This document shows, in pieces, positions 1 through 9,065 of a stretch of DNA of 33,255 bases. A program made the position numbers and the translations under genes. Origin of the DNA: Pseudomonadota bacterium (GTDB lineage: Bacteria; Pseudomonadota; Gammaproteobacteria; Burkholderiales; SG8-39); contig JAKALD010000006.1 in NCBI GenBank assembly GCA_021813275.1, positions 1 through 33,255 of the forward strand, given 5' to 3'. The notes beneath the pieces are model-generated. The model saw nothing but the letters and a program-made list of their open reading frames with translations, was not told the DNA's origin and made no database searches. Each line of letters starts with the position of its first letter. Within the stretch, counting starts at the first letter, position 1.

Positions 1-531
1 GTTCATCTTCTCGCGCGTGAGCGCGTCGAGCGCCCCGAAGGGCTCGTCCATGAGCACCAGCTTCGGGTCGTGCACCAGCGCGCGCGCGATCGCCGCGCGC
101 TGCTGCATGCCGCCCGAGAGCTCGTACGGATACTTGTCCTCGAAGCCCTCGAGCCCGACCAGCGCGAGCAGCGCCTTCGCTCGCTCGCGGCTCTCGGCCA
201 TCGGCAGCCCGAGGATCTCCGCCGGCAGCAGGACGTTCGCCAGGATGCGGCGCCACTTGAGCAGCAGCGGCGCCTGGAACACCATGCCGATGTCGCGCGA
301 CGGGTCGAACCGGTGGCTGGCCGATCCCACCCTCACCTCGCCCGCGTCGTGCGGATGCAGCCCCGCCAGGATCTTGAGCAGCGTCGACTTGCCGCAGCCC
401 GACGGACCCACCAGCGACACCAGCTCGCCGTCCATGACGTCGAACGTGGCGTCCGAAATCGCCAGGAACTCCTCCCTGCCGCGCCGGTAGACCTTCCTGA
501 CGCCGGCGAGGTGGATGAAGGGCTCGGTCAT
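1..531 (-). CDS. ABC transporter ATP-binding protein, nitrate/taurine/sulfonate (SsuB/TauB) class, 3' end outside window
   Basis: This is the ATPase that powers import by the neighbouring permease and periplasmic binding protein. The visible 177 residues carry Walker A (GPSGCGKST), a Q-loop in VFQAP, the signature LSGGMQQR, Walker B (LVLMDEP) and the D-loop FGALD, in normal order and spacing. The H-loop and C-terminus lie beyond the window edge, so the gene is partial by position and not broken. The start ATG shares one base with the stop codon of the upstream permease (TGATG), which implies translational coupling. The family is clear. The substrate cannot be read from the ATPase; this class serves nitrate, taurine, alkanesulfonates, thiamine-pyrimidine precursors and others. 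Confidence 0.93.
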   Translation of the reverse strand, partial: MTEPFIHLAGVRKVYRRGREEFLAISDATFDVMDGELVSLVGPSGCGKSTLLKILAGLHPHDAGEVRVGSASHRFDPSRDIGMVFQAPLLLKWRRILANVLLPAEILGLPMAESRERAKALLALVGLEGFEDKYPYELSGGMQQRAAIARALVHDPKLVLMDEPFGALDALTREKMN

Positions 532-1298
532 CAATCGACCCGCGCGTCCTTCGGCACCAGCAAGTGCTCGAGCGCGAGCACCAGGCCGTAGAGCAGCACG
601 CCGAGCAGCGTGATGTAGATCACCGCCATGAACATCGCCGGCGTGTCCAGGGTCACCTGCACCTGCAGCATCAGGTAGCCCAGCCCCTTGTCCGAGCCGA
701 GGAACTCGCCGACGATCGCGCCCGCCACGGCGAGGATCGCCCCGACCTTCATGCCGGAGAAGATGTACGGCAGCGCCCCGGGGAGCTGGATCTTGGTGAA
801 CAGCTGCCAGCGCGAGCCGCGCAGCGAGCGCACCAGGTCGAGCAGCTCGGGCTCGATCTCGCGCAGCCCGCGCGCGGTGGTGAGCAGGATCGGGAACACG
901 CAGATCGAGAACGCCATGATCGAGTTCGGCAGCACGCCGTACTTGAACCACACGATGATCAGCGGCCCCAAGGCGACCTTGGGGATCATGTTGATCGACA
1001 CGAGCAGCGGCATGAAGAACGCCTCGAGCGTCTTCGACCAGGTGAACGCGAGCGCGAGCGCCACGCCCACGGCGAGCGCCAGGAAGTAGCCGAGGTAGAT
1101 CTCGGTCGCGGTGACCGCGACGTTCGTCCACCAGCTGTAGTGGTCGGCGAACGCCGCGGCGAGCGTCGCCTGGGGCGAGGGCATGACGAACTTGGGGACG
1201 TGGCCGAGCGTGACGAACAGGTACCAGGCGGCGAGGAGCGCGAGGTGCGCGAGCGCCGCGAGCGCGTAGCGGGACAGGGTGTCTCTGGAGCGCTCCAT
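531..1298 (-). CDS. ABC transporter permease, SsuC/TauC/ThiX-like
   Basis: A 255-residue integral membrane permease of the BPD_transp_1 family, forming the inner-membrane channel for the adjacent ATPase. It has an N-terminal membrane helix ([19 protein letters not shown]) and several further hydrophobic segments. The EAA cytoplasmic loop that contacts the ATPase is seen around [23 protein letters not shown], followed by the usual [12 protein letters not shown] segment. The open frame extends further upstream, but ATG at 1298 is preferred: a GGGAGG Shine-Dalgarno lies just before it, and the upstream extension is arginine-rich shadow sequence antisense to nothing and overlapping the previous gene. 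It is co-directional with the DapA-like gene and overlaps the ATPase start by one base. Substrate unknown. Confidence 0.92.
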   Translation of the reverse strand: MERSRDTLSRYALAALAHLALLAAWYLFVTLGHVPKFVMPSPQATLAAAFADHYSWWTNVAVTATEIYLGYFLALAVGVALALAFTWSKTLEAFFMPLLVSINMIPKVALGPLIIVWFKYGVLPNSIMAFSICVFPILLTTARGLREIEPELLDLVRSLRGSRWQLFTKIQLPGALPYIFSGMKVGAILAVAGAIVGEFLGSDKGLGYLMLQVQVTLDTPAMFMAVIYITLLGVLLYGLVLALEHLLVPKDARVD

Positions 1299-1326
1299 GG
1301 CCGTCCTCCCTAGCAGGTCAATCGGC

Positions 1327-2388
1327 TCACGCGAGCCAGCGCGCGAGGTTCGCGCGCACGAATTCGTCGTCGGCGAGGTCGGCGTGCTCCCGGCACACCC
1401 GCTCGATCTCCCCGGCCTGGCCGGGAGACAGGGTCTCCTTCGGGTCGAGGCACCAGATGCCCTCGAGCAGCCCCTGGCGGCGCAGCACCTCGTGGCAGCC
1501 CGGGATGCAGCCCGCGAAGTCGTGCGCGACGTCGAAGAAGGCGGCGTTGCAGTCGGTGACGCGCGCATCGAGCGCGAGCAGGTCCTCGCCCACGCGGTCT
1601 GCCGCGACCGCGGCGCGCACGCGCTCGTGCAGCTCGACCGCGCGCCGCGTCCATACGCTCCAGTGCCCGAGCAGCCCGCCCACGATGCGCACGCGCACCT
1701 CCTCGGCGCCGCGCTTCACCGCGATCGGCGTCACCAGGTCGAGCACGATGTGATCGTCGTTGCCCGTGTAGAGCGCCACGCGCTCCTCGGCACGCGCCGC
1801 CACCACGCCGCGCGCGACGTCGAGCGTGCTGTAGCGGCTGAAAGTCGCGATCTTGATCGCGACCACGTTGTCGAGCGCGGCGAAGCGGCGCCAGAACTCG
1901 GCCGGCAGCGCGATCCCGCCCACCGCGGTCTGCAGGTAGAAGCCGACGAGCGGGATCTCCCCGGCGACCGCGGCGCAGTGCGCGACGAGCTCCTCGGTCG
2001 ACGCGCCGCGCATCGGGGCGAGCGACAGCATGCCGGCGTGATAGCCGTGCGCGAGGGCAACCTGCGCCTCGCGCTTCGCCTGCGCGGTCCTGCCCGACAG
2101 CCCGGCGATCAGCACGACCGGGCGCCGCGCCCACTCGCGCGCGGTGCGCGCCGCGAGCTCGAGCACCGGCTCGTACAGGCCCGCCTCGCGGATCGCGAAC
2201 TGGGTCGCGTGCACGCCGACCGCGAGCCCGCCGGCGCCCGCGTCGAGGTAGTAGCGCGTCAGCGCGCGCTGGCGCCGGGGATCGAAGCGACGCGCGGCAT
2301 CGAGCGCGAGCGGGTGCGCGGGGATCACGCTGCCGCGCCGCAGGATCGCGAGGACCTCGGCGGGCAGATCGCTTCGGTGCAGCGGCAT
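1327..2388 (-). CDS. Dihydrodipicolinate synthase (DapA)/N-acetylneuraminate lyase family protein
   Basis: A 353-residue class I aldolase/lyase homologue with a TIM-barrel fold. The presumed Schiff-base lysine lies in NVVAIKIATFS, with the family tyrosine region in PLVGFYLQTAVGG. It is longer than true DapA (about 290 residues) because of a C-terminal extension with several cysteines (CIPGCHEVLRR, GIWCLDPKE). It leads the leftward operon with the permease and ATPase (28-nt gap to the permease), so it probably acts on the imported compound or a breakdown product, by retro-aldol cleavage or dehydration of a 2-keto acid. This is inference from context. It is unlikely to be the lysine-biosynthesis enzyme because of length and neighbourhood. 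No Shine-Dalgarno is visible before the ATG. Confidence 0.85.
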   Translation of the reverse strand: MPLHRSDLPAEVLAILRRGSVIPAHPLALDAARRFDPRRQRALTRYYLDAGAGGLAVGVHATQFAIREAGLYEPVLELAARTAREWARRPVVLIAGLSGRTAQAKREAQVALAHGYHAGMLSLAPMRGASTEELVAHCAAVAGEIPLVGFYLQTAVGGIALPAEFWRRFAALDNVVAIKIATFSRYSTLDVARGVVAARAEERVALYTGNDDHIVLDLVTPIAVKRGAEEVRVRIVGGLLGHWSVWTRRAVELHERVRAAVAADRVGEDLLALDARVTDCNAAFFDVAHDFAGCIPGCHEVLRRQGLLEGIWCLDPKETLSPGQAGEIERVCREHADLADDEFVRANLARWLA

Positions 2389-2401
2389 GGGCGGGGGAAG
2401 T

Positions 2402-2415
2402 TAACCGTACGGTTA
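2402..2415. promoter_or_regulatory. Perfect 14-bp palindrome, candidate repressor operator
   Basis: TAACCGTACGGTTA reads the same on both strands. It overlaps the -10 element and predicted transcription start of the leftward DapA-like/ABC promoter and lies 14-27 bases before that start codon, where a bound protein would block transcription. The CCGTACGG core resembles TetR-family operators (inference). No regulator gene is adjacent inside the window. Confidence 0.5.
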
Positions 2416-2443
2416 CCGTAGCGCAGGCGCCTGGGCGCGTCAA
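2415..2443 (-). promoter_or_regulatory. Candidate sigma-70 promoter for the DapA-like/permease/ATPase operon
   Basis: On the minus strand, TTGACG (2443-2438) and TACGGT (2420-2415) are separated by 17 bases. The -35 is good and the -10 is weak. The predicted start near 2408 gives a leader of about 20 bases. Confidence 0.4.
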
Positions 2444-2459
2444 TTCCGGCGGCCGATCG

Positions 2460-2489
2460 TTGACACCCGGCGGCGCGCGCCGATACCAT
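2460..2489 (+). promoter_or_regulatory. Candidate sigma-70 promoter for the substrate-binding protein gene
   Basis: A perfect TTGACA (2460-2465) is followed after 18 bases by TACCAT (2484-2489). The predicted start near 2496 leaves a short leader that contains AAGGAGG (2506-2512), a strong ribosome-binding site for the ATG at 2521. Confidence 0.5.
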
Positions 2490-2520
2490 CGCGCCTCACA
2501 TCCCCAAGGAGGACCGGACC

Positions 2521-3507
2521 ATGCGCAAACTGCTCGCGGGCGCGCTCGTCGCGTTCGCCGCCGCGGCCTCGCCGGCGTACGCCGCCGAGAAGCTCGACTT
2601 CATCCTCAACTGGGTGCCGGGCGGCGACCACGCTCCGTACTACTACGCGAAGAAGATGGGCTGGTACGCAAGAGAAGGCATCGACCTCAACCTCGAGCCC
2701 GGCAAGGGCTCGGTGCTCGCGGCGCAGCGCGTGGGCGCCGGCGCCAACCCGATCGGGCTCGCCGACATGGGCACGGTGCTGGTCGCGGAGGGCAAGGGCG
2801 CGGACCTCGTGGCCGTCTACAACGTGTACGCCAATTCGCCGCAGGGCTTCTACTGGCTGAAGAGCTCCGGCATCAAGGGGATCAAGGATTTCCCCGGCAA
2901 GAAGATCGGCAACCCCGCCGGTGACGCGGCGCGCGCGATGTGGCCCGCGGTCGCCAAGGCGAACGGCGTCGACCCGGCCTCGGTGACCTGGGTGAACATC
3001 GACCCGAACGCCAAGCTCGCGGCGCTCAAGGCGCACTCGATCGACATCACCACCTCCTTCTACAACCTGCACCACGTGTTCAAGAAGGAGCTCGGCGCCG
3101 ACATGGGCTTTCTCGCCTGGCGCGACGCCGGGGTCAACCCCTACGGCAACTCGGTGATCGTGAACGGCGCGTTCCTGAAGGCGCACGAGGCGCTGATCGG
3201 CAAGTTCGTCAAGGTCACTCAGCGCGCCTTCTACACCTGCGTCAAGGACCCCAAGCCGTGCATCGAGGCGCTGGTCGAGGCGAATGGCGCGCTCAAGTAC
3301 GACAACGAGATGCAGAACTGGGAGGAGGTCGAGGTGCTGATGAGCGACAAGTACGCGCGCACCGTCGCGCTCGGCTATCACGACCCGGCGCGCATGCAGT
3401 CCGACTACAACCTCGTGAAGGACTATATCGGCATCGAGAAGCCCTTCGACGTGAAGACGGTCTACACCAACCAGTTCCTCGACCGCTCGATCAAGATGCC
3501 GAAGTAG
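2521..3507 (+). CDS. ABC transporter periplasmic substrate-binding protein, NMT1/THI5-like (SsuA/ThiY class)
   Basis: A 328-residue binding protein that captures the ligand in the periplasm for the divergently encoded permease and ATPase. A classic signal peptide is visible (MRKLLAGALVAFAAAASPAYA, charged start, hydrophobic core, AYA cleavage site, mature start about residue 22). The mature part opens with LDFILNWVPGGDHAPYYYAKKMGWY, characteristic of the NMT1/THI5-like domain, and has GKGSVLAAQRVGAGANPIG and KDFPGKKIG further on. Proteins with this opening often bind pyrimidine or aromatic ligands, but the ligand here is not determinable. A strong AAGGAGG precedes the ATG. The 3' end overlaps the opposite-strand ChaC gene by 17 bases. 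Confidence 0.93.
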   Translation: MRKLLAGALVAFAAAASPAYAAEKLDFILNWVPGGDHAPYYYAKKMGWYAREGIDLNLEPGKGSVLAAQRVGAGANPIGLADMGTVLVAEGKGADLVAVYNVYANSPQGFYWLKSSGIKGIKDFPGKKIGNPAGDAARAMWPAVAKANGVDPASVTWVNIDPNAKLAALKAHSIDITTSFYNLHHVFKKELGADMGFLAWRDAGVNPYGNSVIVNGAFLKAHEALIGKFVKVTQRAFYTCVKDPKPCIEALVEANGALKYDNEMQNWEEVEVLMSDKYARTVALGYHDPARMQSDYNLVKDYIGIEKPFDVKTVYTNQFLDRSIKMPK

Positions 3508-4195
3508 GCGCGCAGGCCCGCGCCGCGTGATTCGCGGCGCGCACCCGCCGCGCGAGCGCCTCCAGCCGCCGGTCGCGGATTCCGAGCTTCTCGAGGTGCG
3601 CCACGGCGTCGAACAGATAGTCGCTGCAGCGTCCGAGCGGGCCCGCTCCGGTGGCGAGGTAATACACGATCGCCTCCGAATCGAGCTCGCGCACGTAGCG
3701 CTCGTGCCCGCGGTTGGCGACGAACGCGATCGCCGGCTCCGTGCCTTTCGGCGTGCGCACCCTCACCCACGCCGGCCGGTAGGCCATCGTGAGCATCTCG
3801 CGCCGCCAGATCACGTCCAGCTCGGTTTCGACCGCGCCGCGCGGCAGCCGGTAGGCGACCCCGTGGCAGCTGCCGCCCGGCTCGAGCGCGAGCATCAGGC
3901 CGGGGCGCGACGGGCTGCCGCGGCCCGCGCGCGACCACAGGCAGAAGCGGCGGTGATAGCCGTGCAGCAGCGCGCTGCGCCGCTCGGCGAAATGGAACGC
4001 CGGATTCCACATGAGCGAGCCGTAGCCGAACACCCAGATGCGGCCGTGCCGCGGCGCGCGCGCGAGCATCTCCGCGAGCTGGCGAGCGCGCTCCTCGGGA
4101 GTCATGAAGCGGGTCGCGGGCCCGAGCAGCGCGCGCGCCGATTCGTGCAGCGCGCCGCTCAGGATCGTCTCGCGCGTGATCTTGAGTTGGGCCAT
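3491..4195 (-). CDS. chaC: ChaC-like gamma-glutamylcyclotransferase
   Basis: A 234-residue cytosolic enzyme predicted to cleave glutathione (or gamma-glutamyl amino acids), releasing 5-oxoproline. The family's hallmark YGSLMWNP lies at residues 58-65 and the probable catalytic glutamate is E133 in the segment IWRREMLT. Tyr/Trp residues typical of the ChaC barrel follow (MAYRPAWVRV). ATG at 4195 (MAQLKI) is chosen because it falls 10 bases after the stop of the upstream acetyltransferase; a longer in-frame start at 4228 would overlap that gene. It is the last gene of a leftward three-gene group. The last 17 bases overlap the 3' end of the binding-protein gene on the other strand. Its role in glutathione turnover is inferred from the family. 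Confidence 0.9.
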   Translation of the reverse strand: MAQLKITRETILSGALHESARALLGPATRFMTPEERARQLAEMLARAPRHGRIWVFGYGSLMWNPAFHFAERRSALLHGYHRRFCLWSRAGRGSPSRPGLMLALEPGGSCHGVAYRLPRGAVETELDVIWRREMLTMAYRPAWVRVRTPKGTEPAIAFVANRGHERYVRELDSEAIVYYLATGAGPLGRCSDYLFDAVAHLEKLGIRDRRLEALARRVRAANHAARACAPTSAS

Positions 4196-4205
4196 TCGCG
4201 CCGTC

Positions 4206-5069
4206 TCAGCCCAGCTCGGGCCCTGCAACCGCCATCATAATTCGGGGATCCCCCGGCGCGTGATCGTCCCCACGCACCATGCGTGTGAAAGGGCGCTGAA
4301 AGATGAAGCCGTGCTCTTCGGCACGGGCGCGCAGCGCCGGCGCATGATCCGCAATGTCGATGAACAGCGGCGGCGAAACGCGCGCCAGCGCGCCGGCGAG
4401 CAGCGCCGGCGTCGCCTCGGGCGCGAGCGAGACCAGCGGCCCGAGCTGGCGCGCCTCGCGCGCGTCGCGCCCGAGCAGAAATCCGACGATCCGCGCGGCG
4501 CGTTCGGCAACGAGCGCGGCCGCCGGCAGGCGCAGCGCGAGCGCCCTGAGGAGCCGCTCGCGGCGCGCGCCGAACGCCAGCGCGTCGAGCTCCATGATGG
4601 CGGGCCAGTCCGCGTCGGCCAACGCCCGCACCTCCGCGCCCGGGATCGCGGCGGCCGCGAGGCGCGGCGCGTGCAGCGCGTAGCGCGCGAATCCCCACGT
4701 GTCGCGAAACCCTTCGCGCGCGTAAACCGCACGGCCGGCGGGCGTGGCGTCGAGGATCGGGGTCAGCCTGCGCGCCTGGAGCTCCGAGAGCGCGCGCCGC
4801 AGCAGCCGCGAGGCGTGGCCGCGGCGCCGCTCCTCGGGGAGCACCAGCACCATGCTCACCCAGGCGAACCGTCCCCCGTAGGGCAGCACCAGCGTCGAGG
4901 CGACGAGCGTTCCATCCGGACGCGCCAGGCCCCAGCCCCGTCCCAACTCGAGCATGAGCCGCCAGTCCGCCTCGTTCTGGTTCCAGCCGGCCGCGCGCGA
5001 AAGCGCGAGCAGGGGCTCGAGCCGCCCGGGATCGAGCGTCTGCTCGCACACGGGCTCAGAACTGGCCAT
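4206..5069 (-). CDS. GNAT-family N-acetyltransferase
   Basis: A 287-residue cytosolic protein with an N-terminal GNAT domain. The acetyl-CoA binding motif A is visible as VLPEERRRGHASRLLRRAL (V..ExRRRGhas, residues about 75-95), and the aromatic-rich strand of the fold as GREGFRDT-like AREGFRDTWGFARYALH. A second, more divergent GNAT-like half (residues about 145-287) ends in AEEHGFIFQRPFTRMVRG, as in two-domain YitH-type acetyltransferases. Start ATG at 5069 (MASSEP) overlaps the end of the upstream epimerase-like gene by 14 bases; a further upstream ATG at 5099 is less likely. The substrate is unknown. Confidence 0.85.
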   Translation of the reverse strand: MASSEPVCEQTLDPGRLEPLLALSRAAGWNQNEADWRLMLELGRGWGLARPDGTLVASTLVLPYGGRFAWVSMVLVLPEERRRGHASRLLRRALSELQARRLTPILDATPAGRAVYAREGFRDTWGFARYALHAPRLAAAAIPGAEVRALADADWPAIMELDALAFGARRERLLRALALRLPAAALVAERAARIVGFLLGRDAREARQLGPLVSLAPEATPALLAGALARVSPPLFIDIADHAPALRARAEEHGFIFQRPFTRMVRGDDHAPGDPRIMMAVAGPELG

Positions 5070-6084
5070 CGCGGGTCGAGAAGTGCGTCTCCTTGCCAAG
5101 GCTGGGCATGCCGCGCGCCACCCAATCCGCGACCCAGTCGATCATCTTCGGCAGCGCGACGCGCGGCGCACCGAGCAGCCGCTGCGCCTCGCCGGTGTCC
5201 ATCAGCCAGGCCGTAGGCGCCTCGCGCCCGGCGAGAATCGGCGTCTTCCCGAGGCGCGCGCCGAGCTGCTCGGCGAGCCAGCGCACGCTGGTGCGCTCCG
5301 GGCCGGTCACGTTGATCGGCGAAGTCGGCGCGGTGCAGCGCGCGAGCAGCCGCAGCGCCTGGGCATTGGCGTCGCCCTGCCAGATCACGTTCACATACCC
5401 CATGGTGAGATCGACCGGCCGGCCCGCGAGCACGCTCGCGGCGACGTCGTGGAGCACGCCGTAGCGCATGTCGATCGCGTACGACAGGCGCATGAGCCGT
5501 CCCGGCGTGCCGTACTTGCGCGAGCCGTACTCGAACATGCGCTCGCGCCCCACGCAGGAGTTGGCATAGTCGCCCGGCGGCGGCGCGGCGGGGAGCTCTT
5601 CCTTCGCGCCCCCGCCCCCGACGTCGACGTACGGATAGACGCAGGCGGTCGAGAAGGCGACGATGCGCGATTCGCGGAAGGTCTCGGCCACCATGAACGG
5701 CACCGCGACGTTCATCGCCCAGGTGAAGTCCGCGTGCCCGCTCGCGCCGAACTTATGCCCCGCCATGAAGACCACGTTCTTCGCCTTGGGCAGGCGCTCG
5801 AGCGCGGCGCGCTCGAGCAGGTCGCAGGCGATGCACTCCACGCCCCAGGACTCGAGGCGCTCGCGCAGGCCCCGCTCGGAAAAGCGCGCCACGCCGAGGA
5901 CGCGCCTGCCCGGCGCGGCGCGCTTCGCCATGCGCGCGAGCGTCGGACCCATCTTGCCGCCGACCCCGAGCACCATGATGTCGCCGTCCGCGCGCGCCAG
6001 GTCGGCCGCCAGCTCCGCGCCCGGCGCGGTCATGAAGTCTTCCAGCGCCGCGACGTCCGCAAAGCGCTCGGGCAGCCCGCTCAT
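5056..6084 (-). CDS. NAD(P)-dependent epimerase/dehydratase-like protein (extended SDR), atypical active site
   Basis: A 342-residue Rossmann-fold protein. The nucleotide-binding glycine motif is at residues 40-46 (GVGGKMG), preceded by DIMVL and followed by a basic/Asp-rich second strand. The substrate-side serine region is FSTACVYPY (144-152). The position of the catalytic YxxxK is YANSC (173-177), so cysteine replaces the lysine that normally lowers the tyrosine pKa. The preceding PPPGDY and following GRERMFEYGSRKYG otherwise align with extended SDR enzymes. It is first in a leftward group with GNAT and ChaC genes (14-base overlap with GNAT). It could be a nucleotide-sugar epimerase relative with altered or lost chemistry; the substrate is not known. 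Confidence 0.83.
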   Translation of the reverse strand: MSGLPERFADVAALEDFMTAPGAELAADLARADGDIMVLGVGGKMGPTLARMAKRAAPGRRVLGVARFSERGLRERLESWGVECIACDLLERAALERLPKAKNVVFMAGHKFGASGHADFTWAMNVAVPFMVAETFRESRIVAFSTACVYPYVDVGGGGAKEELPAAPPPGDYANSCVGRERMFEYGSRKYGTPGRLMRLSYAIDMRYGVLHDVAASVLAGRPVDLTMGYVNVIWQGDANAQALRLLARCTAPTSPINVTGPERTSVRWLAEQLGARLGKTPILAGREAPTAWLMDTGEAQRLLGAPRVALPKMIDWVADWVARGMPSLGKETHFSTRDGQF

Positions 6085-6097
6085 GCTTTTAACCTTT

Positions 6098-6127
6098 TGG
6101 TGAATTCCGCGACCGGCTCATTATAAT
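6098..6127 (+). promoter_or_regulatory. Candidate promoter for the MetE-like gene
   Basis: A perfect TATAAT lies at 6122-6127, with TTGGTG (6098-6103) 18 bases upstream. The implied transcript start is only about 12 bases before ATG 6146 and sits at the AGGAGG ribosome-binding site (6134-6139), so the leader would be very short. Confidence 0.35.
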
Positions 6128-6145
6128 CGCGCCAGGAGGACGCCC

Positions 6146-7174
6146 ATGACCGCACCGCGCATCCTGACCACCGTCGTCGGCTCCTATCCGGTCCCGGACT
6201 GGCTCGTCGCGCTGCCCTCCGAGCAGGCGCTCGCCGACGCGACGCGCGTCGTGCTGCACATCCAGGAGCGGGCCGGAATCGACTTAGTGTGCGACGGCGA
6301 GCTGTACCGCTTCGACGTCGACCACCCCGAGACCAACGGCATGATCGAGTACTTCGTGCGGCCGATGGACGGCGTGCGCACGCGTCTCGGCTTCGACGAG
6401 CTGATGGGCTACCGGCGCCAGGGCGGCATGCGCTTTCGCACGCGCCCGCCGGGGGTGGTCGACGGCCCGATCGGCCCCGGAGCGCTCGACCTGCCGCAGG
6501 CCTGCGCGCGCGCCAAGTGGCTCGCGACGCGCCCGCTCAAGTTCACCGTCACCGGCCCGCACATGCTCGCGAAGACGCTGCTCGACCGGCACTACGGCGA
6601 CACCGCGGCGCTCGCCGACGCGCTCGCCGGCGCGCTCGCCGCGCAGGTCGCGCACCTGGACGCCGACGTCGTGCAGCTCGACGAGGCGAACCTGCCGGGC
6701 CACCCGGAGGAGTGGCGCTGGGCGGCGGCGGCGATCAACCGCGTGCTCGACGCGGTGCCGAAGGGCGCCAAGGCGGCCGTGCACCTGTGCTTCGGCAATT
6801 ACGGCGGCCAGAGCATCCAGCGCGGCACCTGGGCGCAGCTCCTCGATTACCTGAACGCCCTGCACGCCGACCACGTGGTCATGGAGTGCGCGCACCGGCC
6901 GGCCGAGGAGCTCGCGGTCTTCAAGGGCCTGCGCCCTGAGATCGGGCTGGGCGTCGGGGTGATCGACGTGAAGCGCACCGAAATCGAGACGCCGGAGGCG
7001 GTCGCGCGTGCGATCGAGCGCGCGGAGAACACCCTCGGAGCGGGGCGCGTGCGTTACGTCCACCCGGACTGCGGCTTCTGGATGCTCAAGCGCAGCATCG
7101 CGGACGGCAAGATCCAGGCGCTCGTCGCCGGCCGCGACCTGTACGAGGGGCGCGCGACACAGCGCGCTGCGTGA
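6146..7174 (+). CDS. Stand-alone MetE C-terminal-type zinc methyltransferase (cobalamin-independent methionine synthase family)
   Basis: A 342-residue cytosolic TIM-barrel protein that matches only the catalytic C-terminal half of MetE (full MetE is about 750 residues). The zinc ligands of the family are all present: H213 and C215 in VHLCFGNY, E247 in VVMECAHRP and C309 in VHPDCGFW. The start TTVVGSYPVP is the typical domain opening. The reaction is probably methyl or alkyl transfer to or from a thiol. Short homologues without the N-terminal half include core methionine synthases that take the methyl group from a corrinoid protein, and also alkyl-transferases such as epoxyalkane:coenzyme M transferase. 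Which one applies here is open. It has an AGGAGG ribosome-binding site, a single-gene unit and a convergent neighbour, pyk. Confidence 0.85.
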   Translation: MTAPRILTTVVGSYPVPDWLVALPSEQALADATRVVLHIQERAGIDLVCDGELYRFDVDHPETNGMIEYFVRPMDGVRTRLGFDELMGYRRQGGMRFRTRPPGVVDGPIGPGALDLPQACARAKWLATRPLKFTVTGPHMLAKTLLDRHYGDTAALADALAGALAAQVAHLDADVVQLDEANLPGHPEEWRWAAAAINRVLDAVPKGAKAAVHLCFGNYGGQSIQRGTWAQLLDYLNALHADHVVMECAHRPAEELAVFKGLRPEIGLGVGVIDVKRTEIETPEAVARAIERAENTLGAGRVRYVHPDCGFWMLKRSIADGKIQALVAGRDLYEGRATQRAA

Positions 7175-7195
7175 TCTGGGCCGCGGTAACCCAGA
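7175..7195. terminator. Small hairpin between convergent MetE-like gene and pyk
   Basis: TCTGGG and CCCAGA form a 6-bp stem with a 9-base loop directly after the stop codon of the rightward gene and just before the pyk stop. No T-run follows, so it is at best a weak bidirectional terminator. Confidence 0.25.
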
Positions 7196-7208
7196 GCGGG
7201 CCGCGCCC

Positions 7209-8648
<1,440 letters not shown>

Positions 8649-8990
8649 CTGTTTCAGTCTAGCACCCGCATATGAAGCCTTTGCCGAGTCGCGTCACGCT
8701 GCAACCGATAGAGACCCGGATGCTCCCATCCTCGGCGAGCGGATTCCGGTAACAGCTGCGGCCGCGGAGGCATCATCGACAGCCGCCGGAAGTGCGCGAA
8801 GTCGTCGTCACGGCGTTCGAACGCACTTCGAGTGTTGCAGGGAGGGGTTGATGTAGGCCGCCCACTGATCGCCGACGGCCTCGCCCCGGCTGGAGCTGGC
8901 GGTAGGGAACGCCGTGCGCCGCGCGCTTGGCGCCCCGGTCCCTGAGCGAGCGCAGCAGTTCAGGCATCCTTGGGTGCTCTCTTCCCGATC
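8649..8990. other. Intergenic stretch with possible gene remnant
   Basis: No intact gene is recognised in the 437 bases between pyk and the Fic gene. On the minus strand, one frame starts at ATG 8967 (64 codons). A second frame reads a protein-like segment, RGEAVGDQWAAYINPSLQH, and stops near 8810. This may be a frameshifted remnant, but I cannot name a parent family. An inverted repeat GAAGTGCG/CGCACTTC (8789-8796 and 8822-8829) and the 12-bp palindrome GCGTTCGAACGC (8813-8824) are also present. From about 8990 the sequence becomes AT-rich (Fic promoter). Confidence 0.3.
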
Positions 8991-9012
8991 ACGCCAAAAG
9001 ATTGACTAGATA

Positions 9013-9041
9013 TTGACTTTTTAGCCAAATAAATTTATACG
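9013..9041 (+). promoter_or_regulatory. Candidate sigma-70 promoter of the Fic gene
   Basis: TTGACT (9013-9018) and TATACG (9036-9041) are spaced 17 bases apart in an island of AT-rich DNA that contrasts with the GC-rich surroundings. The predicted start is near 9048. Confidence 0.5.
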
Positions 9042-9051
9042 ATTACACATC

Positions 9052-9065
9052 ATGTTATATAACAT
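9052..9065. promoter_or_regulatory. Perfect 14-bp AT-rich palindrome at the Fic transcription start
   Basis: ATGTTATATAACAT reads identically on both strands. It lies just downstream of the predicted start (about 9048) and 22 bases before the Fic start codon, a typical place for an autorepressor operator. Confidence 0.45.

Noticed and set aside
531-1568. Longer permease start at 1568
   Set aside because: The extra 90 residues are Arg/Ser/Thr-rich shadow inside the DapA-like gene; ATG 1298 has a strong ribosome-binding site.
3491-3507. Overlap of the ChaC and binding-protein 3' ends as a possible frameshift
   Set aside because: Both proteins end naturally and have normal length; a 17-base convergent overlap is common in compact genomes.
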